From assembly GCF_037975245.1 (NCBI RefSeq), contig NC_092578.1:5499001-5563000 (forward strand): 64,000 nt of DNA, given 5' to 3'. A program made the translations under genes and the position numbers. How positions within the stretch are numbered: position 1 is the first letter of the stretch; the number at the start of each line of letters is the position of its first letter. Positions 44,823 to 57,186 of this stretch are shown here, piece after piece. Below the pieces are notes generated by a model. That model was not told the DNA's origin. It saw nothing but the letters and a program-made list of their open reading frames with translations, and searched no databases. This DNA is from Apostichopus japonicus. Its lineage: Eukaryota; Echinodermata; Holothuroidea; Aspidochirotida; Stichopodidae.

Positions 44823-45720
44823 TATTACGTGTTCCGAAACACCTTGGTTGTAATCTTAACAGTAACAGAGGCTTGGGTATACAGAGTAGTTCGTTGTTGC
44901 CGTATTGTAGCTGAACGTATATTCTGAGACTCATAGAGGATATAAATTGATTCCTCTTTCACCGGTGGTAAGTAAAATGCTGGTTGAACAGGGAGTTGCT
45001 ACTTCGGGAATAGGAACTCAAAGGTTTGTGTTCAACTTCTTTTAGTGCAGGGTTTGGGAAACTCAATTAATGGACAAATATTACCAGTAGCCTATTAGTA
45101 CAACTAATACTAATACTAAATAGGCCGAGGCAATCCCTACAGAATACCATTGAACATGCATGGTAATGTAGGCATTCATAATCATATTAATATATGTCGT
45201 CCAGTTACAGAGTTGTTGACAATTGACAATTCATAATCATGGACGTTAAATATGATTCTATAAGAGACTGACTGCTGTCAGCTTGCGGCTTTGACAAGCC
45301 AACAGGGCTTCTTCGCGAGTTCCTGCTTGCAGGAAGATCTTATATACATACATATGCATACATATACAGACATGTTCGTGGACAAAGGCAATCCTTCTGA
45401 AAAAGAGAACAAATAAGAAAAGAAGGGAAAAGAAAGCAGCATAAGTCCTGACGAACTGCATTCTACAGGTCTTGATATCTCTTAGCTTACTGGAACAAGC
45501 ATACATGCCTAACATGGCTTGAAAGTTACAATGTTAAGTACTGTAGCAGTTTTCCTGTTATTACAACTTACAAAGTGAGAAACCGTATCATACATTAGTG
45601 TTATAGTATTGGAACCTAAGTCAGTAATCCAGACATAGAATCACAAATACCCACTTGAAGGGTGATAGAAGGTTTTTCCGTGTGTTTAGCACAATTGTGA
45701 TGTTAAAAAAAAGTGTTGCA
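44823..45720. repeat. Dispersed repeat, copy 1, split by an insertion
   Basis: Matches 63270-64000 in the same orientation: GGTAAGTAAAA, GGGAGTTGCTACTT, GGAATAGGAACTCA and AGGCCGAGGCAATCCCTACA are shared, with scattered differences. The 45178-45375 segment is absent from the other copy. No ORF of note. Confidence 0.82.
45178..45375 (-). mobile_element. Short interspersed repeat with (TACA)n end, copy 3
   Basis: Reverse copy of the 29.1-kb repeat (TATGTCGTCCAG ... CAGCTTGCGGCTTTGACAAG ... TTCCTGCTTGCAGGAAGATC) ending in CATACATATG repeats. Its absence from the 63-kb copy of the surrounding repeat marks it as a later insertion. Confidence 0.78.
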
Positions 45721-46317
45721 CGGTTTGCACAATTAGAAGCCTGAGCAAATCTATTTTAGGCCTAGGGTCAATATTACCTGCATCAAAAGTGTTCCTCAAT
45801 GTCCATTTTCATTGGCGGCAAAACTTGCTTATATTGTCAGTATGCACGACTGACTACAGTATCTGTTTTGTTATCCAGTGCCGGTAATCAATCTTTGCGC
45901 AATTCTGATTCATCGATATCTCATCAGTGGGACAGATGATGTTAAATGTTATTCTATACCCAAATACGTACAGTATATTTAGGCGTAGAGCAGTTAAAAC
46001 AAGTTGACCATTTTTGGCCATCGGAAGTACTACTCCCGAAATGCATCTTAAGGGAGATCATGTAATCAACTTTATATGTGAACTGCATGTTGCTGTACTT
46101 GAAACAAAATAGACCAAGCACACACATGCTGAACTTAAGTCAAGTCAAGTTAAAATATAATAGATACATGACTTAATAAATGACTTACATCACAAAATTT
46201 GCATAAATTCATTGTATTTTCCGTTGAGAAATTTTAATGATCCATGGTTGTTTCTACTTCAGTATTTTCCTCGTAATTCATCAGAGAGGTTCATCTTGAA
46301 AAACTTGTTTTGCCATC
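45721..46317. other. Upstream region of CYP20A1
   Basis: Presumed promoter and 5' UTR. No TATA box or other clear signal; an upstream ATG in another frame exists at 46212. Confidence 0.4.
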
Positions 46318-46398
46318 ATGACTCCAGTGTTTGCTGCTATTGTCGTCTTGGTAACTGTAGTGCTGGCTGCCTACTTTTACATGAGGCGTCATACAGTG
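46318..46398 (+). CDS. CYP20A1: CYP20A1 exon 1: membrane anchor
   Basis: Encodes MTPVFAAIVVLVTVVLAAYF then YMRRHTV, a hydrophobic helix with a basic stop-transfer end. The ATG context is CATCATG. It ends in phase 0 with donor GTGAGT. Confidence 0.85.
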
Positions 46399-49300
46399 GT
46401 GAGTATAGACCTATATTGCTTATCAGCTGCAGATGATCTTCTGATCAATCATTTTGTCTTTTTAAGTGAAACTTTGTTCAGCAGATGTTCATACATATTG
46501 TGAGAGTTACCAGGGTTCGAGAGCATTCATGTAATATTTGCAGAGGGTGTGGATGGATTTCAAGACCCACCAGGTTTAGAGATAGTTTGCTGTTAACAGA
46601 GGTTAAATGTCATTTAATATCAGTAGAGGTCAGTCTTTGAAGTCTTTTAAACATTTTTTGGAAAGAGAATAGTGATTGACGTTCACGTCTAGTGTGTAGA
46701 TGCATAGTGGTGAGTATATGAACACTTAGTTTGAAGAGAAGTCAAGGTCATTTACTGTTAACAGAGATGAAAATGTACATCTTTTAAACGTAATATATCA
46801 AGAATGACCATTTATAGATATTATCCCATACCTAGCATGGCATGCCCGACATATCCAGTAGTTGATTTCTAATCAATTTGATCTTGAGGTCAAATGTCAG
46901 CAGATACATCAATATCTGCAAACTATATAAGCATGAAACTTCAAGAATGGAAACTTAATATTTAGTGGTTGGAAAACCCAAGGTCATGGTCACTAGAGGT
47001 CGCAAGAAGTCAAAGATTGCAAACATTGTTAATTAATGTGATATCTCAGAACATTTGAGAAACTTAGACAATACCTTCTAAGTATATGGATTCCCCAATT
47101 TGACTAAGGTGTACTGTATTGTTTTTGTGTGTGTGTTTTCTGGAGATGGATAGTTGATACTATTGGCATTGATAAGTGTAGGTCAAAGTCAGCAGAGGTC
47201 AAAGTCTGTAAATTTGGTAAACATAGTATCTCAGGAAGGGAAACTGGGATGAAGAATATGTACTCGAGATCAAATTGTACAAACCTTAAATAAACGTAAT
47301 GTCTTGCTAATAATATCTGATTCATAATTAAAGTCTGCGAAATAGTTCTACACACAACATGTTTCAATTCTCTCTCAAGCCAAAATCATTTGTGGTGTTA
47401 CTGAGTATATATATACTGTGTTAGGCTGTCCAAGCTTGAACATTGAACGATAAGATTGTTTTCATTATAAACAAGCATCAAAGTTTATAATCTTTTGTTG
47501 ACTGTGATTGACTGTGATGGACACTACTGTAGGTGACTGCCTAACTTTACAGTTGTGTGTACAATATATAGTACCATCTCTATTGACGTTATTTCACATA
47601 CCCACCACTTTTAAGAAATTGTTTCTTGTTTGTTAATTCATGCATATATAAAGCAAAACGTAATATGCACTGTGTAATTTTGTATCTTCGCATAATACAG
47701 TAACTTGTTTGACCTTACTGCACACACAGTAGTCATAACCTGGAGGTATTTGTCTTTTTTCTTTCATTCTTCTCTTTACAGAGTCCATTATGGAAAGTGA
47801 AAACTACTATCCCTGGACTAAAATCGAATGATCCACAGTAAAACATTGCTTTTCTTGTTCTGTGTCTGTTTGCTTTATAAATGTGTACAGTCTAAACTAG
47901 CTGTTTAAAATGCACTTAATTTAAGTGAATTACTTGCAGTTGATGCAGCTTTTTGAGTTCATTGATAACACCGATTGTCCTCCTCAATTCAACCGGATTC
48001 TAATATCCCATAACAAAGGAGTTCAATAGGTCAGCTATATCGTAGTTAACTTTTTGTTTCATTCCTCGGGCTGAAATGTCCCCACAGAGTTGTCTCTGGT
48101 ACTTGTACTGTAACTATATAATCATTCTCATCTTTGAAAAAAGGCCAAGAATAATGTAAAATTTTAAAACCAAAAATGTGTTTTAATAAAATGTAAATTA
48201 CAGAACGTGGACAATTGACCACCATCCTTGAAACAGCATCAGAAAAATAAATGAGATCTCACCCATCCCCTTAAAACATATAATGTAGGTATGATGGGTC
48301 AACACCCATATCATATACATACACACACACACATATATATATATATATTTATATTTATGTGAATATGAACATATTTATATGTATATATTTATAAAAAATT
48401 GGCAGGTTCGAGAAAATATCGATGTCAGGTTCTCAGAAAATTCCTTAGTGTATTATATTTGCAACAAAGTCATATCCTTGGTTCTTCTTCAAATCCAAGA
48501 GATAACTTTGTCCCTAACTCTCCCTTCCCATTACCAAACCTTTTCTTTTGAATATTGCAAGATGTGGATCGTACTTCTTATGTGCAGGAATGGAAACTAT
48601 GCTGATATTGCCACAGCAGGAAGCCTACATGAACTGTTAGTCAAACTGCACAAGAAGCATGGGCCTATTGTCTCATTTTGGTTTGGACCAAAGTTTACCG
48701 TTAGTGTTGCCGATCCTGAAATGTTTAAAGAATTGAAAGCTGTGTTCGATAGACCTCGTAAGTACACATTTCATATTTACTGTACTCCACCCTTACATGT
48801 CTCCATTCAACATATGCTCCCCAATCTAACTTAACCTACCCAAATTAGTAAGATTTTAGCACTGAGCACCCTTCCTCTCTTGTGACCCACTTCCATGTCT
48901 TGGACCTCGTAAGTACACAATTCATATCATGCCAAGTATGGTATTTACTGCACTCCACCCTTACCCGTCTCCATTCAACATATGCACTCCAATCTCCCTT
49001 AACCTCGCCTAATTAGTAACATTTTAGCACTTTGTCCCCTCCTCGTGCCCCCATTGACCTACTTATAGGTCAGGTGGTTCATAACATTTTTAAGTATACA
49101 TAGAAGGCAGTGTCCACTGGTTGATCTTTTATAATCATATTGTCACATGATATGTGGAATCCTGTGATATGCCAAAGGTATTTCTTTGTTCTTTCCAAAA
49201 ACAAATTGTCCACTTAAAACGATACATTCATTTATTGATTTATTTGTTTTGTAACTTGTGCAAACATTTACACACTGTTGTTGTTTAATTGTCATAGTTT

Positions 49301-52300
49301 GGTATATATCACTATCAATTACACTGCCAGCATTTACAAATAAATAAAATAGAGAAATGTATATGGAGCAGATATATCATAATTACATAAATCAGGGTTC
49401 CCCAAGAGGTGGCCCTGTGCGTCAAGTCTAATCTGCAAACGTTTTTTTGATTCTGTCCGGCTTTCTGACATGTCCAACCAATGTTTTCATATGAGCACCT
49501 TTGACATGACATTTCACAACAAGATTACATGGAAAACTCTCTTTCTCATGCTGAACTCAGCTGACTGCAACGCGGTTCAAGGAAACTAATACTTGACAGA
49601 CATACATGAACTGCAAAGAGAAAGGAAAAGGGAGAAAAGTCTGCCGAGGAGATTAGAGAAGATACAGTAAAGTGGTCCAGGTTTGTGGCAAGGACTTTGA
49701 ATTTAATCCATGTCAAGTTCCTATGATATGTGTGAACTTTTTGTCTGCTTTTACTTTATAGCTGAGCTGTTTCGGGTGTATGAGCCTGTGTTTGGTCCAG
49801 AAAGCATCCAGTTTGCAAATGGCTTTGAAGGACACAGACGCCGAAAACTCACCGACCCATCATGGAGTCATGACATGCTTCGACACTTTTGCGAAAACTT
49901 CAATGAAGTAAGTGAATTGTTGACAAATTTGAGTTTAACACCTGATTTGTATCATGATATTAACAGATTGGTTTTAAAGAATAAGAAAAGAATGTAAAGC
50001 ATAGAATCGTGTAGATTAATGTGTTTCTGTGTTTTCTAAATACATACAGCATAAATCTTTATTGGTATTCACAGTTTTCTATTTTTCGATTTGGGCCGAT
50101 TTTTGTATTCCTTTCTTTCTTTCTCTTTTGTGACTGTTGCAAGGATATGTATATTACCTTAGTGAACCACATTTTATTACTATGCTCATTCTGTGTTAAT
50201 TGGTTTATTGTTTATTCTGCAGCTCGGTGAAGAGATGAGTACCAAACTCTCCTCTTTGCCCAAGATGGAACACATTCCCCTCTCTCAGTACACCCTAGCT
50301 CTCACCATCAAAGGACTCTCGCAGACTTCATTCGGCAATTACTTCAAGGATGAAGAGCATTGCCACAATATGAAGCATAATTATGAAATTGTGAGCTGCT
50401 TTATTGCTTTTTCTCCAATTCTTTATTATATGTAAGCTGCTCTTTCTGACCTGACTTGTTTACAAGTATAATTATTTTGGTCCAACATCAAAGCAAAACA
50501 GTTTGATGCTTGGGTCTCATTCAACCAGCACACTAATGACTTCAGCAATTGTAAAGCTTCCCTTGCTACATTCATGACCCACCATGTGTTTGCATAGTGC
50601 TAAGACATTACGCTTTGTTGTCTGTGTGAGCAGGAAATTAAAGTCGAAGCAAGATGATTGAAGCAGTAAGAGAGAGAGAGAGTGCCTACGATATTAATCC
50701 TTACGATACAAACTTTAGAGTATACCTATTAAATAAGTTCCTAACATCTGAACTTAGGAGTAACTATGGTATTCATAATAAATGCTATGAGTACATATCA
50801 TATGAAATTAGGAGTACCTATGATGCAAGTGCCTATCATATGAACTTGGGAGTAACTATGGCACTCATACTAAATTATATGAGTACCTATACTATGAACT
50901 TAGGTGTACCTATGATAATAAAAATACCTATCATATGAACTTGGGAGTGACAATTATATGATATGTGTACCTCTGATATGAACTTGGTACTCGGGATTAC
51001 CTATCAGCAGATGATAATTAATAAATAAACTTAGTAGTATCAATTATACCAGTACATAAGATATGCACTGGTTAGTACCTCTGATACCAGTACCTTTGAT
51101 ATGAACTTAGGAGTAGGCCTACCAAGGCCATGAGCAGTAAGCTTCACTTCAGTTACTAGATATTGTATATATACGCTAAATACGTTAACCAAATAACAGA
51201 ATACTTTTTGCTTATATTGTAAATACCTTATATTAATTCTCTCTACCATTGGCCGCGCTATTACAGTAATATGATACACGTTAACATGTGTTTCTTCTAT
51301 TAAACATAACAAATGCTCAGCCATTAATTAGTCCACATATGTATAGCTATTTTTTTCTTCTTCAAATTTTAACAACCTTTTTTTGCTCCTCAAATGTTCC
51401 ATACCTTTGGTTGATTATTATGCGACTCTGTAATGGCTATACTATCATATTGACAGTGCTGGAAAGAAATGGAAGCAAGATTGAGTGGTGCACAAATGAC
51501 GGAAGGAAGTGAGAGACAGAAAAGATATGATGAAGGTATCTTTATAGAACTTCTTTGTCTTCTTAATCTTTGTTACATGTTCAAATTGTGTGTACTTAGT
51601 CCAGAATGATTGTGAATAATTGATTATATCGAAATGCATGCTCTGGTGGTAGCGTAGTACCAGATTGCTTGCATCGATAGATAATTTTTTCTGGTAGAAG
51701 GGTCGTCTCTAAACTTAAAATCAAATTTAGTTTTCTCTGACAATAACAACAATTTTTTTGTGTATTAGTTTGGTCCAGCAACAATTAATTGAACTGCATC
51801 TTAGCATGTTAGCACTAGCATCTTCCAAATCTGCCACAATGCCTCCTAAACATTGGGTGAGTTGGTGATAGGTATAAGTGCCATCGGTATGCATACGTGC
51901 CACAGGTAGGTATAAGTGCCATAGTTAGGTATAAGTGCCTTAGAGCACTGTTAATTTGGATTACTTTAAAAATGCTTAGGTGTATTGCTATGTAAATTAC
52001 TTTTTTGTTATAGCTTTAGAATGAGCCTTGTCATTCTAAATTTACGTTTCATATATTTCCTCATGAACTACCCAAAACAAAGTTGTATAACTCAGTAATT
52101 ATTATGAAAGAGAGTAATCTGTATAAACTGCTGCTGTGATTAATTAACTGCTTACGTGTACATCACATTTTTGTATTGGTAGCCCTCGAGAATACGAGAG
52201 ATATGGTGAAGGACATCGTTCAAAAAAGGAAGGAAATTCCACCCAAGCCTCACGAGAGAGCTTTCATTGATCTTCTCATGGAAAACGAGGATATTTACCA

Positions 52301-55300
52301 TGAGTCAAAGCTACTGGCAGATGCGACCACATTTATGATTGGAGGATTTCACACCTCTGGATATTGTGAGTAAAGTATGAAACATCACAATGTTGGCATC
52401 GTCAACAAAATTAAATTGTCATTTCTGCAAAAACTAAACAATGAAATATGAGCAATAACATTATAGAACAATTTATGGTAAATTATCATTACAGGACTAT
52501 TACCATTGTACTTCACATAATCAAAACTTTAATTATTCGCTCAGCTAGTAATCTCAGAAGCATCCATTATAACCTGAAATCCTACCGTGTGAATAGTTTT
52601 TACACACTATCATAATCAAAATTGTGTCACGTTTCTTTGTTTTGCTATGTCTTATGTTTTTTCTTCTTATTTCTGGTAGCTTGCCATAGGCAGGCAAGTA
52701 ACCTAGAAGTAAAGTTGACTTGTCGTGTTTGTGTGGATGTGCATGTTGGTGTCAGTATGTGTAGTTGACGCCCTAGTGGTGAAAACAATATCTCAATCAA
52801 GGTAACCTCTCATAGTTGGCATGTATCTTCTTCATCATTTGTACAAGAATCCTATTGTGTTGGGATGGTCATTTGAGGTCAGCAGGTGGCAAAATGTGAG
52901 AATCACAAAAAACACAATCTCAACAACCTGTCTAAAGTTGTTACACAATTTGGTGTTTGTCAGAGTTCATTTCAATGTCACCAAGGGATCAAAACTTGAA
53001 ATCCATGTTAACACGATATCTCCAATTAGGAAACTTTATTGGCTCTCATATTTTGGCTCTCTTGTTGTTAGAGTGAGGATGCAAAATAAATTACCAACAA
53101 CAGACAATGTCCTTCTATTCTTTCAACGTTGTTGTATTATGTCACATGATTACCAGTCATAAAACCATGTCAGCACTGACTATATTTACATTTATACTGC
53201 TCTCCATCTGCAGTATGGTCTTCAGGCAGGGTAAGCTTGCGAACTACTCATACGTCGCATATGTATTGTAATGTATTTAAAGGTAAGTTACTGCTGGAAA
53301 GGGTTTCCCTATGTTTTTTTTGTTGTGGTCACTAACTTGATAACGAAGTATTTCCCCACAAATATGCTAGAAATTTCAAGTAATCGTTACTCAAAAGCTC
53401 AACAATTAATGTTGCTATCCCCATCAGAGCAGTTTTAATCACTGAGATCTTAATTGTCTTCCAGCAAAAGTTACCAATGTTTAATATTGGAGAGTAAAAA
53501 CCCCTGGAAAGTATTTTTAATTTCATTTTTGAGCAAGTTTACCATGCTCAAATGTGAGGCCAATACAGATTACAACTTTATAAGGTCTTATTATTTTTTT
53601 AAGCAATTTTCTATGCGCAACTGTGAGACCAATACATATGAGGCCTTATAAGCTCTGCTCTATGTTTGTAAACTTTCTGAAGTTTTTACGATACTTGACA
53701 TCCGAAGTTAAGATAATAAACTCCCCTTTTAAACATCTGTAAATGTGTTTCACTCAAATTGCAGCTGGAATCAAAAGGGTAGGTACTTCAGACCAAATCG
53801 ATATATCTGTTTAACTTTACTTTGTACTAACTAGAAGTTTTGTATCAGCATTTTCAGTGATAACTGATTGTTTCCCTTCATTATAATTCACTATAGTGCT
53901 ATGTTGGATCATCTATTACCTGACCTTGGATCAAGAGGTACAAGAGAAAGTGTACCAGGAAGTCTTGAGAGTGGTTGGATCTAAAGAATCCATCGGACCC
54001 GAGGAAATTCCTCAATTTCAGTGAGTTTTTACATTGTAATTCATGATACGATACCAAATAGTTGTAGTACATACTTTAACAGTTATAATTTACATGTGTG
54101 TGATAAATACAATGATGATCTCGATATTTATATATGGTTGTATAAAACAAGGACTCAGCTTGGATTAAATTTTGAAGCAGAATAAAGATGACTATCACAA
54201 AATGGCATGATTTGTATGATAAGGTCATGTCATTGTTAGTTATGGTTGATTTATTATGGTTTTCACTAGTCATGTGGGCTGGATGGGTGGATGTTGTCCC
54301 AGCAGTTGTGTTTTGGTAATCAGCGTACGTGACTTCTTCTTTTTGTGATGAGACGTTTTGTCGTAATTGTCAAGACAATGAAGGTATAAAGTGACTGTTA
54401 ATTTATACAAAATAAAAACTAATTCCCCTTAAATACCAGGGTAGAATTTGGTGTTCAACCTTTGTGTAGCAGGTTTGAAGGATTTGATCGTTGTCCCATA
54501 TGAATGCTATGGTTCTTGTGTACACAAACTGCTATGCATCTTTACATTTGCTTAGCATTTTGCCATCCTGCTTTAAATCAACAACTTGCAACAATTTTCA
54601 AACCAGTACCCCATAAAATAATTTTGTTCAAATAGCCTTAAGATTTTTTATGATTTTATGCAGCTACATGAAACAAGTGATGAATGAGTCTCTCCGATTA
54701 AGCATTCTTGCTCCCTGGGCTGCAAAAGTTCAAGAGGTTGAAATTTCTCTCGGCGGACATTCCATTCCTAAAGGTGTAAGTAATCATTCAAAATTCACCA
54801 TATTTTGGTTCGCTGCAATTCATGTCCCCCATCAAAACCTCCCTGTCACAGCTTGACACTGAACAACTAATTTCTTCAGAGAAATGTTTTCAAAATGACA
54901 ACTTATTTTAATAAAAGCTGATTTCACGTAGACAAGGCAATAAAATATTTATAAATGAGACCATTGGAAACTTTAAACAAATTAAGAGAACCTTGTAATC
55001 TTCGGGTTTCAAATATGGAGACTTGGTTGACTGTCATACTTTCTACACAGAGATGCTCCAAATTGTGTATATGAACCCTATTGTTTCAGTGTAGGTCACA
55101 TGACATTTGATGTTAGCAGGTTAAGTGAGCTATTTCAGATGTTACTGTATGCGAATGGCATGATACATATCATGATTTTTCCAGCATATCATTGAGTCAA
55201 TAAGGGTTGCGAGATATGTTTTCGATACTGTAGGCAGCTGTTCAATAATTGGATGGCAAGAATTGATTGTAAGACTGGATTGCAAATGTTTGAGTGCAGA

Positions 55301-56674
55301 TGAAGATATCTCAGTGTCTGTTTTGATATGGTATGGAGCATTGCAGTCATATGTTTAAGGCCAGTCTCAATCTGAGGAGCGCATAGGTTCGTATCCTGGT
55401 CAGATCTTGAAAATTATGTCCTACGGCAATGCAATTTTATGATCTTTTATTACCTGTCTGTATTCCGGTTCATAAATAGAAATTTGCGAGGTAACTTGTA
55501 AGTATGGTTGTGGTCGCTGCCAATGGGATTTCCCCTAGATGTAGATGTGGCACTCTGTATTGCCCACTTCGGGCAGCTGTTTGAATTGTACACATGTAGT
55601 TGTTTAGGTGTGTAAAATCTTTTGAGAACATGACATGGCATGAGAACATGAGTCATTTGAGAACATGACTGATACAAGACTTTATACAAGACAAGTAAAT
55701 CTAAATTATACTTCAAACTTGTTTTTTAAGCTTGATGATACCGACAATTGAAAGTGTTTAATACACCTATGTTCTAAGGTATATCAATATTATAAGCTTC
55801 TAAGGCATTGCTGATTGCAAATGAATCATGTGTCTGTGGTTTTCGTTTGGACAGACTCCGGTGATCACGGCTTTGGGCGTGATGTCGCAGGATGAGAAAA
55901 TATGGTCAAACCCTAAGAAGTAAGTGGAGATGACCATATATTCATATAATTACTGAAATCATCTCCATCTTTAATTGCGTTTACTGGACATTATAAATTA
56001 CTCTTTGCATATGTATTTGTTACATAAAAGAAGTCAAAATGTTGTTTGGTTTGTCTTCAACATTTTGTAACTGTAACCAAGCCAGGTAGTACTCACACGT
56101 GGATACCCCTCAATCTTGACTATTCACAGCTCTGAGAGGTTATACATGTGACTGCATTTTGTCAGTTTCTTTGTCCAACAAATCCAATGCAATGTTTGCA
56201 TTTTTATTTTGCAGACCTTTCTGGTTTATGCCAAAGTTCGTTGGTTCCACACAAATATACGCCGTACATTATAGTTTGAACGGTCACATACAGTAAAATA
56301 ATATATGAAAATGTCCTTAAAACACTCTTTCTTATGGAACATTCATTCCTTTCAAACTTCAGTCAAAATGCTAGAAGGATCCATCCATTTGCTTTCTGTT
56401 TACACTACATTTCTACTCTGTTAGATTCGACCCTGACCGTTTCAGCCCGGAAAATGTCAAAAGCCGTCATCAGTTTGCGTTTCAGCCGTTTGGTTTACCG
56501 GGTCGTATCTGCCCTGGATATAGATTTGCCTATTACGAGTTGACCGTGTTCATGGCGATACTCATCAGGAACTTCAAGTGGACTCTTGTTGAAGGCCAGA
56601 TGGTGGAAAGTGTCCATGGATTAATTACTTCTCCAAAAGAGGAGATTTGGGTTCAAATTGAAAAACGACAGTAA
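46318..56674 (+). CDS. CYP20A1: Cytochrome P450 20A1, 11 exons
   Basis: Eleven exons join in phase to 477 residues plus TAA, close to the family length of about 460. Residues 3-21 form the ER membrane anchor. The GNYADIATAGSLHELLVKLH and GPIVSFWFG motifs are characteristic of CYP20. Further on come HIPLSQYTLALTIKGLSQTS, an I-helix GGFHTS (287-292), the K-helix ExxR as NESLR (E344/R347), FDPDRF (396-401) and the heme loop FGLPGRICPG with Cys424. The loop has Gly one place later than the usual FxxGxRxCxG, but Arg, Cys and the last Gly are present, unlike mammalian CYP20A1 where this loop is degenerate. It should act as a heme-thiolate monooxygenase with P450 reductase at the ER; the substrate of the family is not established. 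All exons look intact. Confidence 0.93.
46540..47260. repeat. Degenerate repeat rich in AGGTCA
   Basis: Within intron 1, phrases such as AGAGGTCA, GAGGTCAAATGTCAGCAG and TAGGTCAAAGTCAGCAGAGG recur at irregular 60-150 nt spacing. Similar phrases occur at 52830-53000 and 55080-55140, so it is probably one old repeat family. Confidence 0.55.
47782..47837 (+). CDS. CYP20A1: CYP20A1 exon 2
   Basis: Encodes SPLWKVKTTIPGLKSNDP, including the IPG motif that precedes the catalytic domain. The acceptor is TCTTTACAG and the donor GTAAAA; it ends in phase 2. Confidence 0.82.
48588..48757 (+). CDS. CYP20A1: CYP20A1 exon 3
   Basis: Contains GNYADIATAGSLHELLVKLH, KKHGPIVSFWFG and TVSVADPEMFKELK. The donor is GTAAGT and the exon ends in phase 1. 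A copy of its 3' boundary and the following intron (about 48749-48810) recurs at 48900-48970, a local duplication. Confidence 0.92.
49762..49907 (+). CDS. CYP20A1: CYP20A1 exon 4
   Basis: Encodes ELFRVYEPVFGPESIQFANG, FEGHRRRKLTDPSW and SHDMLRHFCENFNE, the B-C helix region with basic heme-contact residues. The donor is GTAAGT. Confidence 0.9.
50223..50390 (+). CDS. CYP20A1: CYP20A1 exon 5
   Basis: Encodes LGEEMSTKLSSLPKMEHIPL and SQYTLALTIKGLSQTSFG, phase 0-0, donor GTGAGC. Confidence 0.9.
50680..51125. repeat. Degenerate tandem repeat
   Basis: Repeats of a TAGGAGTACCTATGATATGA-like phrase of roughly 25-35 bp within intron 5, with many substitutions. Confidence 0.65.
51457..51535 (+). CDS. 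CYP20A1: CYP20A1 exon 6
   Basis: Encodes CWKEMEARLSGAQMTEGSER and QKRYDE. The acceptor is ATTGACAG and the donor GTATCT; it ends in phase 1. Confidence 0.82.
52183..52365 (+). CDS. CYP20A1: CYP20A1 exon 7: I-helix start
   Basis: Encodes LENTRDMVKDIVQKRKEIPP, FIDLLMENEDIYHE and ADATTFMIGGFHTSGY, the oxygen-activation helix in a form close to the AGxxTT norm. The donor is GTGAGT. Confidence 0.9.
52670..53260. repeat. Probable interspersed element in CYP20A1 intron 7
   Basis: Starts TAGCTTGCCATAGGCAGGCA and ends CTTCAGGCAGGGTAAGCTTG, imperfectly inverted, with AGGTCAGCAGGTGG inside. No coding capacity and no target duplication found. Confidence 0.4.
53897..54020 (+). CDS. CYP20A1: CYP20A1 exon 8
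   Basis: Encodes CWIIYYLTLDQEVQEKVYQE and VLRVVGSKESIGPEEIPQF, the end of helix I and helix J. The donor is GTGAGT and the exon ends in phase 2. Confidence 0.9.
54664..54775 (+). CDS. CYP20A1: CYP20A1 exon 9: K-helix
   Basis: Encodes YMKQVMNESLRLSILAPWAA with the ExxR pair, then VEISLGGHSIPKG. Phase 0 end, donor GTAAGT. Confidence 0.92.
55855..55919 (+). CDS. CYP20A1: CYP20A1 exon 10
   Basis: Encodes TPVITALGVMSQDEKIWSNP. The acceptor is TTTGGACAG and the donor GTAAGT; it ends in phase 2. Confidence 0.88.
56425..56674 (+). CDS. CYP20A1: CYP20A1 exon 11: heme-binding loop and C-terminus
   Basis: Encodes FDPDRFSPENV, FQPFGLPGRICPGYRFAYYE and a C-terminus ending IWVQIEKRQ before TAA. The axial ligand is the Cys of RIC. 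Confidence 0.93.
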
Positions 56675-57186
56675 AAACCTGTATTGCCTTTGATTAGCAA
56701 AGTGAAAAGTTACAATTCAAAATGTTGGTGGAAGTTTTGTTTTGATTCCACTTTCTTCTTCATTTCTATCATTGGTGATGCAGTTTAATGTAAAGTAACC
56801 AAGAACATAAGGAACAGTGAATTATGTCAATTAAACTCTGACAATGCCCTACCTCATCCCTGTCCCACCACCAATATATCTACACTGAAATATAAACTAA
56901 TGTTTGCCAATATTCGAAATGTTTCGAGAAATTATGGTGGAAGGGATTCTTCTTCATATTTACAAATATAATCAATAGAAAAATAGCAGTGGTAAAGTTT
57001 GATTTTGATGGGCGGAGGGGGCGGGGAAGCAATGAGGGAGGGAACAAATGATAAATATAGTCAATTGTATAAGTACGTATTACCATGCCAGTCAATGTAT
57101 ATATATAAATACAATTTGAAGGTGAAAAAAATCGAACCTTTTTTGGTTATCAAGAACCAGAAAAGAGAAATTATCAACAAGCTCAG
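56675..57186. other. 3' flank of CYP20A1
   Basis: Presumed 3' UTR. No canonical AATAAA before the repeat that follows. Confidence 0.4.
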
